From Halorubrum sp. BOL3-1 (GTDB lineage: Archaea > Halobacteriota > Halobacteria > Halobacteriales > Haloferacaceae), in assembly GCF_004114375.1 (NCBI RefSeq), contig NZ_CP034692.1, forward strand, positions 2,232,001 through 2,296,000: a stretch of 64,000 bases of DNA, given 5' to 3'. How positions within the stretch are numbered: the first letter of the stretch is position 1; every line of letters starts with the position of its first letter. Below the pieces are notes generated by a model. The model worked only from the letters and a program-made list of their open reading frames with translations, was not told the origin of the DNA and did not search any database. The position numbers and the translations under genes are program-made. Shown here one piece after another: positions 7,996-14,993 of this stretch.

Positions 7996-8876
7996 TGACG
8001 CCGTTCCTGTCGGTCCTCACGTCGGTCGTGGGGTGGGTCGGAGCGATGCTGGCGGTCGCGAGCGCGGCGGTGATTGGTCCCGCCCGGCTCCGTGAGGCAT
8101 CGAACGGCCTGCGCTCGCGGTTGTGGGACGCGCGCTGGGCCGGGGCGGTCCTGTGTGCGGTGTTGCTCGCCAGCGCGGTCGGTCGGAGTTCGCTTCAGGC
8201 GGTCTCGGAGCTGTTCGGGGTTCAAGGGACGGCGCTCATCTACAGGCTGGAGGGCGGGTTCGTCGCGTGGGTCCAGGCCACGTTCGCCACGGCGGAGCTG
8301 ACCGCGTACTTCTCGTGGGTGTACGTGTACGGCTACGCATTCCTGCTCGCGTTCCCGGTGGTCGCGTGCCTCGCGCTCCCCCGAACGGCGACGCTCAGGC
8401 GACTGCTCGTCGCGTACGCGATCAACTACGCAATCGGGTTAGCGCTGTACACGCTGGTGTTCGCGTACGGGCCGCGGAACGTGATGCCCGACATGGTGGC
8501 GCCGCTGCTCTTCGCCAACCAGCCGGACATCATGCTGCTGGCCGACGAGGTGAACGTGAACACGAACGTCTTCCCGTCGCTTCACACCTCGCTGGCGGTC
8601 ACCGTCGGGACGTTCGCGGTGTTGACCCGCGAGGAGTACCCGCGGTGGACACCGATCGGGGTCCCGCTCGCGCTGTCGGTCGTCATTGCGACCATGTACC
8701 TCGGGATCCACTGGCTCACGGACGTGGTCGCGGGGTTCGCGCTCGCGTTCGGCTCCGTTTCGCTCGCGTACCGCCTCGTGGACCCTCGCGACGCCGCCGA
8801 ACCGATCGATGCCGCCGAACCGAGCGGCGACGCGAACGAGGAGCCGCCCGGCTCTGGAACCGGCGCGCACGACTGA
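7995..8876 (+). CDS. PAP2-superfamily membrane phosphatase
   Basis: 293 residues with about six membrane helices. The PAP2 signature is partly visible: 'FPSLHTSLAVTVGTFA' (phosphatase motif 2, PSxHT) and 'GIHWLTDVVAGFALAFG' (motif 3, with its His and Asp). The C-terminal 30 residues are a hydrophilic acidic tail. It likely removes phosphate from a lipid phosphate, isoprenyl diphosphate or similar membrane-bound substrate on the outer face. Its ATG overlaps the stop of the binding-protein gene (TAATG), so the two are translationally coupled. That suggests a shared envelope role, but no specific link can be named. Confidence 0.85.
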   Translation: MTPFLSVLTSVVGWVGAMLAVASAAVIGPARLREASNGLRSRLWDARWAGAVLCAVLLASAVGRSSLQAVSELFGVQGTALIYRLEGGFVAWVQATFATAELTAYFSWVYVYGYAFLLAFPVVACLALPRTATLRRLLVAYAINYAIGLALYTLVFAYGPRNVMPDMVAPLLFANQPDIMLLADEVNVNTNVFPSLHTSLAVTVGTFAVLTREEYPRWTPIGVPLALSVVIATMYLGIHWLTDVVAGFALAFGSVSLAYRLVDPRDAAEPIDAAEPSGDANEEPPGSGTGAHD

Positions 8877-8900
8877 CCGAACCTCGCGACACCGTCGCGG

Positions 8901-9482
8901 TCAGACCCCTTCGACGAGCCGTTCGAGCTGCTCCGGCGGGACCGCCCCGCGGGCGGCGTGGCCGTCGTACGCGAACGTCGGGACGCCGGTGACGCCCTGT
9001 CGCCTCGCGGCGTCGAACATGTCGGTCACGCGCTCGCGCAGGTCGTCGTCCGCAAGCGCCTCGTCGACGACGGCGGGATCGAGACCGTCGATCTCGGCCG
9101 CGACCTCGGCCAGCACGTCGCGGTCACCGATATCGCGCCCGTCGAGCCAGAGCGCGTCGAAGACGGCCTCGTCGAACGCGAGCCACGCGTCGGGGGCGGT
9201 CTCGCGCACGCGGACCGAGACGATCTGCGCGGGCAGCGAGTCGACGTCGGCCCGCAGTTCCTGTGCCATCTCGACGTCGTACTCCGCCTGGAGGCGGCGG
9301 ACGTTCTCCCTCGCCTGCTCGTAGTAGTCGTCGCCTTTCCCGTCGTCGGCGTCGTGGTCGATCTCGCCGTCCGGCCCGCGCTTGCCCGCGCGGAGGTCGA
9401 ACGGGTGCCAGTCGATCGCAAGCGGCTCCTCGCACGCCTCCTGATACCGCGCGAGCGACCGTCGCCCGAGGAAACAGAAGGG
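8901..9482 (-). pseudogene. Truncated frnE/DsbA-like gene lacking its N-terminus
   Basis: The frame encodes a FrnE-type thioredoxin-fold protein from 'FCFLGRRSLARYQEACEE' to 'RGAVPPEQLERLVEGV' with no internal stop, but it lacks a start codon and the first Cys of the CPFC active site. Homology ends at 9480-9482, where lower-GC DNA begins. The missing first 30 or so codons are present 3.8 kb away, at the head of the intact copy (13358-13262). Their GC-rich composition matches this remnant, not the body of that copy. This is therefore the displaced native 3' part of frnE. Confidence 0.85.
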
Positions 9483-9649
9483 TAGAGATCTACAATCAAG
9501 ATGTAATTGTTGCCGGAGTATTGAGCAACATCGAAAACCAACTTCAAATACTTGGCTCTGTGAGAGTCCTCTTCTTCAGACATATCTGTACCCGGCACGT
9601 AGTCTCTAATTATCGCTTCTTCCGGGGGTTTAAGATCCAAGATCGTCAC
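9480..9649 (-). pseudogene. Short reading frame cut at the left integration boundary
   Basis: From a GTG at 9649 the minus strand encodes about 57 residues ('TILDLKPPEEAIIRDYVPG' through 'SGNNYILIVDLYP') before running out of the element into host frnE sequence in the wrong frame. If the element is re-circularised, the frame would end about seven codons later at a TAA in the frnE-derived segment, giving about 65 residues. No family was recognised and it may not be expressed. Confidence 0.35.
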
Positions 9650-9825
9650 TGCTGATATGGAGTTAGGTAGGCTCCATGGGTTTCTGGTTGAATCCGGGGT
9701 AGTGTCCCGGGCACATTTTCAGTATAGTTCAGGTTCATCTCACAACGATTCTCCAAGGTTGTGGGGAAAACCACAGCAGCGTTAACAGTATCTCGTAGCA
9801 CGTCGCTTATCAGCATCAGAAGACA

Positions 9826-9864
9826 AGCCAGTGACTGCGGAGTATCTTGTTGTAGTCACTGGCT
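9826..9864. repeat. Perfect 11-bp palindrome upstream of rep
   Basis: AGCCAGTGACT (9826-9836) and AGTCACTGGCT (9854-9864) are exact reverse complements with a 17-nt spacer. It lies in the 278-nt gene-free leader before the Rep gene. This is where rolling-circle replicons often carry a double-strand origin or Rep-binding site, so an origin is a reasonable guess. No known nick motif was identified. Confidence 0.45.
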
Positions 9865-9927
9865 GTACGTATCGTCCAGGTCACGGTTTAAATTCAACCG
9901 CACCATGCGGGATGGGTAGACTCATAG

Positions 9928-11232
9928 ATGATTCGCGCCTCCGACAATGACTCCGTAGATAATCCTTACACAGATGAAGACCCCAGACCTTGGAGCGAAG
10001 ATCCCCGGGCCGAAGACAAGGATCGACTCGCGAAATTCGTCGTACTTGCGGGTGGGGTTACAACAGCGGGTGCAGCTGCTGAAGCTCTCTCTCATACTCA
10101 GCAGGATTTTGAAACTGAGCAGGACTTTGTAAATAGATTCTTTAACGACAACAAGGGTATTGTAGCGGTTGTAAAGTCCATACAAGCGAACGATCGGTTG
10201 TATGCTCACCCGACTCCGCTCCTGGTTCATTTAGTACTCAACGAGATCGGCATTTCTGGGGATGAGTTCAGTCGAATATACCATCCTAAGGGTGATGTAC
10301 GCGACGAATCATTCCTGTTTGAATGGGTCCCGCCGAGAAGTATTCGGGCACCTCCGCGCGTACTTGACGTCGGTAAGGGAATTTCCGAACTCCGGGATAC
10401 GGAGTGGTTCAGAGCCAGATACCCCGAAAAAGAATTTTATGATGAGTGTCGTGATTGGGTCCGTCCCAAAGACGAACTGAAGAGAATGGCGGGAAAGGTT
10501 CTCGAAATTGAGTCTGATTCGGTTCGCAAGGGGTACGCTAGGATGTTGGACAAAGACATTGAGTGGAAAAAGAAGCAGATGAACGATGGAGATGGTCAAT
10601 TTAGAAGTAAGTATACTGATGCGCGACAGGCTGGTAAGCCATACGCGAAAATCAGTGAGGGGATTGAAAATGCAACACGGCTCGGGTTTCGAGTGGGTAC
10701 TGTAGTGACTCTGACTACGGCACCAAAACACTTCAGTTCGTTTGTCGATGCGTTTCAGAATCTGCGTTCCTCGCATCAGAAATTGATCGACAGTATGAGG
10801 AGGAAACCGATGTTTGACGGCGCACCAGACCGTGTTGGGGTACTACAGCTCACGGACTCTGGCTTGCCGCACTTACATATCTTCTTTCCGGGTATTTCAC
10901 CCACAGACTTTCCTGGTGACTGGGTAGAGAACTATTGGGCCTCTACGGTAGAACAGGGCGACCAAGTTGAGATTCAGCGGGCATGGTGGTGTCCTGACCG
11001 GGGACCTCGCGATGAGGCTGGTACGTGGGTTTTCGGTGAGAATAAGACTCCGATTCGCGAGTACTTCATGGAGGTACCGCGATTGCTTTTGGATGTTGGA
11101 CAGGACAATGAGAGCGTTTTGACTGCCACAAGAAGAGGAGGTGATCATTGGAAGCTATCTCTGTTGTGGGTCGTTGAAACGCAGATCCATTTCCTATCAC
11201 AGTCTCAGTACTTCACAAAGCCGCTTAGTTAG
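9928..11232 (+). CDS. HUH-type plasmid replication initiator, 3' end interrupted by an IS
   Basis: As it stands, 434 residues are encoded. The motif order fits haloarchaeal plasmid/pleolipovirus Rep proteins: 'VGTVVTLTTAPKHFSSFVDA', then the HUH-like 'GLPHLHIFFPG' (about residue 312), then a Tyr-containing segment 'REYFMEVPRLLL' (about 378) and 'WKLSLLWVVETQIHFLSQS'. The Tyr lacks the usual downstream Lys, so nicking activity is uncertain. The last nine or so residues come from an ISH3-type insertion after codon TCT (11203-11205). Joining across the element restores about 19 further codons to a TAA at 12667-12669. GC is well below the chromosome's. Probable role: rolling-circle initiation for the integrated replicon. 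Confidence 0.65.
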   Translation: MIRASDNDSVDNPYTDEDPRPWSEDPRAEDKDRLAKFVVLAGGVTTAGAAAEALSHTQQDFETEQDFVNRFFNDNKGIVAVVKSIQANDRLYAHPTPLLVHLVLNEIGISGDEFSRIYHPKGDVRDESFLFEWVPPRSIRAPPRVLDVGKGISELRDTEWFRARYPEKEFYDECRDWVRPKDELKRMAGKVLEIESDSVRKGYARMLDKDIEWKKKQMNDGDGQFRSKYTDARQAGKPYAKISEGIENATRLGFRVGTVVTLTTAPKHFSSFVDAFQNLRSSHQKLIDSMRRKPMFDGAPDRVGVLQLTDSGLPHLHIFFPGISPTDFPGDWVENYWASTVEQGDQVEIQRAWWCPDRGPRDEAGTWVFGENKTPIREYFMEVPRLLLDVGQDNESVLTATRRGGDHWKLSLLWVVETQIHFLSQSQYFTKPLS

Positions 11233-12604
11233 AACGTCTGCTTGCTGAAGGTGTGTCTACGACCAAGCAAGCAGACGGTGAGATCCACGAGGACCAGCTT
11301 CTTAACTTTCTCGTCAACCGCCTTGACGAGGAAGTTCCGCTCTCCTTAGCCAATAACGCTGAGATCACTGCTGAAGACATCTATGAGGTCCTCGTCGGCG
11401 CTTGCGCCGACGGGACCTCTGTCTCTACGCTCTGCGCGTCGAGCCAGAACTCACCCGCTGCAAACACGGTCCTCTACCATCTCCGGACGAAGTTCGAGCC
11501 CAATCGGCTCGAACGAGTCGCTAACACGCTCCTGCGGAAGAACCTTGATGAACTGCTCCCCGAGCAGGTGGAGGTCTGCGCAGACCTCCACCTGCGGCCC
11601 TACTACGGTGACGAAGACGATACAGACGACCTCTATCACTCGGTAGCGAAGCGTGGAACCACTGCGTTCTATGCCTACGCCACACTCTACGCGCGTGTGA
11701 AAAACAAACGCTACACGCTGGCGGTACGCCGTCTCAAAGACGGCGATACCGCCAGCAGTGTCCTCGCTGAGTTCTTCGGTGTCCTCGACGGCCTTGACAC
11801 CGGGGTCAAGGCCGTCTACCTTGATCGCGGATTCTACGACAGCAAGTGTCTCACGCTGCTTCAGGCGCACAATTACGCGTACGTGATCCCGATCATCCGG
11901 TGGGGTGAGACGATTCAGCAGGAGCTCTCGGAAGGATGGAGCCGCGTCATTCAGCACAATCTGACAGGGAAGCTCGACGGTCACAGCTGGACCGTCGAGT
12001 TTCCCGTCTACATCGACTGTACGTACCTAAACGGGAAGTATGACGAGAACGGGGTGGCGCGTCACGGCTACGCCGCTGACGCGCCGTTCATCGACTCACC
12101 ACGCGACGCTCGATACCACTACAGCAAGCGGTTTGGTATCGAGTCGAGCTATCGCTTGTTTGAGCAAGCGATAGCGACGACAACGACACGAGATCCAACG
12201 GTACGGCTGCTGTACGTCGTGGTGAGTCTCCTCTTACAGAACGTCTGGCGGTACCTTCACTACGAGTATGTGGCGACGCCCCGCCAAGGCGGGCGTCGCC
12301 TCTGGTGGTGGCCGTACAAGGAGTTCATCAATATGGTTCGACGAGCTGCGTGGACGGCCCTCGCGGTGCGTCGGGCCGTCCCCGCGAATAGGCCACCTGA
12401 CGACCGATTCTACCGCTAACCACCGACCGAGCAAGCCAGTAGAGTAAGTGGCAACGCTGTCGCGTCGGCGGCTGATCGCCGCCGACAGCGACAGCTCTCC
12501 GTCGATCCGTCCGTAATCCTCTCATCGAGATCCTCAGCACAACCGCTTCGACACAGAAATCAGACCGCAGAAACAGCTAACCGAGGATGCTTTGTGAGGT
12601 ACTG
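11206..12604 (+). mobile_element. ISH3-family insertion sequence
   Basis: About 1.4 kb bounded by imperfect terminal inverted repeats: left CAGTACTTCACAAAGC from 11206, right end (reverse complement) CAGTACCTCACAAAGC from 12604. Similarity continues inward for about 10 more bases. It encodes one full-length transposase. The flanking pentamers AGTCT (11201-11205) and AATCT (12605-12609) fit the 5-bp target duplication expected of this family, with one mismatch. It has landed in the 3' end of rep. Confidence 0.8.
11253..12419 (+). CDS. ISH3-family transposase
   Basis: 388 residues, the size I associate with ISH3-family enzymes. A DDE-type layout is visible: 'VCADLHLRPYYGD' (first Asp), 'KAVYLDRGFYDSKC' (second Asp), and 'KRFGIESSYRLFEQA' (Glu within the Y-(2)-R-type motif). 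The start is a GTG 47 bp inside the left end. No frameshift or stop interrupts it, so the element may be active. It catalyses cut-and-paste movement of its own element. Confidence 0.85.
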   Translation: MSTTKQADGEIHEDQLLNFLVNRLDEEVPLSLANNAEITAEDIYEVLVGACADGTSVSTLCASSQNSPAANTVLYHLRTKFEPNRLERVANTLLRKNLDELLPEQVEVCADLHLRPYYGDEDDTDDLYHSVAKRGTTAFYAYATLYARVKNKRYTLAVRRLKDGDTASSVLAEFFGVLDGLDTGVKAVYLDRGFYDSKCLTLLQAHNYAYVIPIIRWGETIQQELSEGWSRVIQHNLTGKLDGHSWTVEFPVYIDCTYLNGKYDENGVARHGYAADAPFIDSPRDARYHYSKRFGIESSYRLFEQAIATTTTRDPTVRLLYVVVSLLLQNVWRYLHYEYVATPRQGGRRLWWWPYKEFINMVRRAAWTALAVRRAVPANRPPDDRFYR

Positions 12605-12695
12605 AATCTCGGTTCGTACCACATTCGCGCTCTGTGTTGAGTATGACCACTAAATCTCCCCTCCAATAAGAGATTCCACTAAGATCGCCTGAAAA

Positions 12696-13358
12696 TTATT
12701 GGCCTTCAACCAGTCTTTGGAGGTGTTCCGGCGGTACTGCCCCACGAGCTGCTTGGCCATCGTAAACGAAGGTTGGAACGCCTGTGATCCCTATCTGACT
12801 CGCTTCCTGATGTACAGATTCGAGGTGGGTTTCCCATTCTTCATCTTCCAGAGCATCACGGATCTCCTCTGGGTGAAGGCCTATGTCACTCGCGAGATCG
12901 GCAAGCACGTCAGGGCTTCCGATGTCACGTGCGTCTGTCCAGAGTGCCTCAAAGATTGCATCGTCGAACGCTTCCCACTTTTCTGGATGCTCCTCTCGCA
13001 CGTATAGAGAGGCCTGCTGGGCGTCCCACGAGTCAACATCTCGGCGGATCTCTTGGGCCATCTCAACGTCATATTTTTCCTGGAGGCGGCGGACGTTCTC
13101 GCGGGCCTGGCTGTAATAATCCTCGTCCTTGCCGTCGTCAATGTCGGTGTTGATGCTTCCGTCAGGTTGCCGCTTTCCTGACCGGAGGTCAAATGGATGC
13201 CACTCAACATTGAGCGGTTTTTTGCGTTGATCTCGATACTGTGCCATTACACTTCTGCCCAGGAAGCAGAACGGACAGACGTAGTCGGAGTAGACGGTGA
13301 TCGCCTCGGGTTCGTCGGCGTCACCGCTCGCGCCGGCGGCGTTCGGATCGGTTGTCAT
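12696..13358 (-). CDS. frnE: FrnE/DsbA-family oxidoreductase, chimeric by integration
   Basis: 220 residues. Thioredoxin-fold protein with active site CPFC near residues 33-36 ('YSDYVCPFCFLGRSVMAQY'), the helical insertion of the 2-hydroxychromene/FrnE group, and the cis-Pro loop 'ITGVPTFVYDGQAARG'. The first 30 or so codons are GC-rich like the chromosome. The remainder is lower GC and matches a different homolog than the displaced 3' part at 8901-9482. The gene is therefore a fusion of the host 5' end with an incoming 3' segment, joined at the CxxC codons. Likely role: disulfide exchange or redox stress defence; the substrate is unknown. Confidence 0.9.
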   Translation of the reverse strand: MTTDPNAAGASGDADEPEAITVYSDYVCPFCFLGRSVMAQYRDQRKKPLNVEWHPFDLRSGKRQPDGSINTDIDDGKDEDYYSQARENVRRLQEKYDVEMAQEIRRDVDSWDAQQASLYVREEHPEKWEAFDDAIFEALWTDARDIGSPDVLADLASDIGLHPEEIRDALEDEEWETHLESVHQEASQIGITGVPTFVYDGQAARGAVPPEHLQRLVEGQ

Positions 13359-13506
13359 ACTCTCGTCTACGCCGCGGAGCCGAAAAGGTTGTTCGACGAC
13401 GGCAGCGCGGACGCGACGCGGGCGGTGCGCTCCTCGGCCCGGTTATCCGTCCCGCGTCGATTCATAAACCACCATCAATTAATACAACTAAATTGTACCA
13501 CCGTGT

Positions 13507-14355
13507 ATGTCGGAGTACGACCCGGTCGATCCGCCCGTCGCGCTGACGATCGCCGGCAGCGACAGCGGCGGCGGGGCGGGAATTCAGGCCGACCTGACCG
13601 CGATGACCGCGCACGGCGTCTTCGGGACCGCAGTGGTGACCGCGACGACCGCGCAGCACACCCGCGGCGTCGAGGGCGTTCACTCGGTCCCCGCCGACCA
13701 CGTCGCGAGCCAGTACGCGGCGGTCGCTGGCGACTTCGCGGTCGCGGCGATCAAGACGGGGATGCTGGCGACCGCTGAGATCGTCGAGACCGTGACCGAC
13801 TCGGTTGCGGACGCGGACGCCCCGCTCGTCGTCGACCCCGTGATGGTCGCGGCGACCGGCGACCGGCTGCTCTCGCCCGCCGCTGAGGACGCCTACGAGG
13901 ACCTGATCGCGGCCGCGACGCTCGTCACGCCGAACGCCGACGAGGCCGAAGTCCTGACCGGCGAGCCGGTCGAGACGCCCGCCGACGCGGAGCGCGCGGC
14001 CCGCGAGCTGGTCGCGCTCGGCGCGGACGCCGCGCTGGTCAAGGGCGGCCACCTCGCGGGGACGACGGACTCGACGGGGAATAACGTCGTCGTCGACACG
14101 CTGGTCCGGGGCACAGACCCCGACGGTGGCGTCGATATCGGCCGCTTCGAGTCGCCGCGGATTGACACCGACGCGACGCACGGCTCCGGCTGCGCGCTGT
14201 CGAGCGCGATCGCCGCGCGGCTGGCGCGGGGAGAACTGCTCCACGAGGCCGTTGAGGCCGCGGTCGCCGAGATGAGTGAGGCGGTCCGGCGCGGCTACGA
14301 CGTGGGAGAGGGGCCGGGTGCGGTGAATCCGGCGGCGCTCGATCACGGCGGATGA
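13507..14355 (+). CDS. thiD: Hydroxymethylpyrimidine/phosphomethylpyrimidine kinase ThiD
   Basis: 282 residues. It phosphorylates HMP and HMP-P for thiamine pyrophosphate synthesis. Ribokinase-fold motifs are clear: 'LTIAGSDSGGGAGIQADL' at the N-terminus, 'VVDPVMVAATGDRL', 'TPNADEAEVLTGEPV', and the catalytic 'DATHGSGCALSSAIAA' with its anion hole and base Asp. It ends after the kinase domain, so it lacks the fused ThiN domain seen in some archaea. No TPP-riboswitch-like structure was noticed upstream; the 13450-13506 leader is AT-rich and likely holds the promoter. Confidence 0.95.
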   Translation: MSEYDPVDPPVALTIAGSDSGGGAGIQADLTAMTAHGVFGTAVVTATTAQHTRGVEGVHSVPADHVASQYAAVAGDFAVAAIKTGMLATAEIVETVTDSVADADAPLVVDPVMVAATGDRLLSPAAEDAYEDLIAAATLVTPNADEAEVLTGEPVETPADAERAARELVALGADAALVKGGHLAGTTDSTGNNVVVDTLVRGTDPDGGVDIGRFESPRIDTDATHGSGCALSSAIAARLARGELLHEAVEAAVAEMSEAVRRGYDVGEGPGAVNPAALDHGG

Positions 14356-14409
14356 GACGATCTACGGAGTTCGACGCCGCTTCCGAACCCCGATAGCGAG
14401 GCGCCGCGT

Positions 14410-14913
14410 TCAGCGCGGAGACGAGTCGGACCCGGAGGACTCGGGCAAGAACGGTGCCGGATCATCGTGAACGAATCGCACGGCCTCGTCGTTCAACCGC
14501 CGACAGAAGAGTTGTACCGTTCCCGCTTCCCGGATCGCCTCGACCGTCTCCGCGGACCCGTTCGGGTCGTAGTACGCAGGGACGAACGCGGCCGTCTCGC
14601 TCTCGGGGTCGCTTTCGATGACGAGCAGGTAGACGAGTCCATCTCCCTCGGCGCGGAACACCTCGACGTCGCGGAACGACCGGTCCGCGACGAGCGATTC
14701 GAGCGCCTCGAACTCCGGACCCGGAAGGACGATGTCGAGGCCCGTCCGACGGTCAGAGTCGACGAGCACCGAGTCACCGGGGTGGAGTTCGAGCGTCCGC
14801 CACCCTCGGTCCCGGTACTCAACGGCAGTCGCCTCCATGTCCTCGATGACCGCGGGCCAGCCGTCGCTGGCCTGTACGTTGGGGGGAATGTCAGCTCCCG
14901 ACGGGTCGTTCAT
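14410..14913 (-). CDS. Haloarchaeal hypothetical protein (probably DUF7529)
   Basis: 167 residues. Recognisable pattern: 'VIEDMEATAVEYRDRGWRTL', 'ELHPGDSVLVDSDRRTGLDI', 'LPGPEFEALESLV', and near the end 'VRFVHDDPAPFLPE'. I associate this with the haloarchaeal DUF7529 family, from memory; its function is unknown. It is probably cytosolic. The ATG at 14913 was chosen because a TATA-like box lies 26 nt upstream; an in-frame ATG 13 codons further up would fall before that promoter. It is divergent from the transporter operon that starts at 14994. Confidence 0.75.
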   Translation of the reverse strand: MNDPSGADIPPNVQASDGWPAVIEDMEATAVEYRDRGWRTLELHPGDSVLVDSDRRTGLDIVLPGPEFEALESLVADRSFRDVEVFRAEGDGLVYLLVIESDPESETAAFVPAYYDPNGSAETVEAIREAGTVQLFCRRLNDEAVRFVHDDPAPFLPESSGSDSSPR

Positions 14914-14932
14914 ACTGGGAGGCACCTCGGAA

Positions 14933-14942
14933 GGGTAATAAA
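14933..14942 (-). promoter_or_regulatory. TATA-like box for the gene ending at 14410
   Basis: The minus strand reads TTTATTACCC, centred about 26 nt before the ATG at 14913. Confidence 0.55.
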
Positions 14943-14960
14943 TGGTTCCCACCTCCCAAA

Positions 14961-14970
14961 GATACTTTTT
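14961..14970 (+). promoter_or_regulatory. TATA-like box for the peptide transporter operon
   Basis: GATACTTTTT, centred about 28 nt before the GTG at 14994. It lies roughly 20 bp from the divergent TATA box, so one regulator could act on both genes. Confidence 0.5.
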
Positions 14971-14993
14971 CGTGAGGAGTGCTATCGCCGATA

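Larger units (their letters stand above)
9469..13274. mobile_element. Integrated small replicon (rep plus regenerated frnE 3' end)
   Basis: A 3.8-kb block of clearly lower GC lies between two copies of a short sequence in frnE: AGGAAACAGAAGGG at 9469-9482 and AGGAAGCAGAACGG at 13261-13274 (12 of 14 identical). Contents from left: a short truncated reading frame, a palindrome, a HUH-type rep interrupted by an ISH3-family element, and a foreign frnE 3' segment that restores the host gene. The arrangement matches site-specific or homologous integration of a circle that carried the 3' part of its target gene. No integrase gene is visible inside or beside it. Confidence 0.75.

Noticed and set aside
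9480-13262. Integrase gene within the integrated element
   Set aside because: The only substantial proteins are Rep, the ISH3-type transposase and the frnE segment; none has tyrosine or serine recombinase motifs.
13359-13506. TPP riboswitch before thiD
   Set aside because: No paired conserved THI-box elements were seen; the leader looks like an AT-rich promoter followed by a short or absent 5' UTR.
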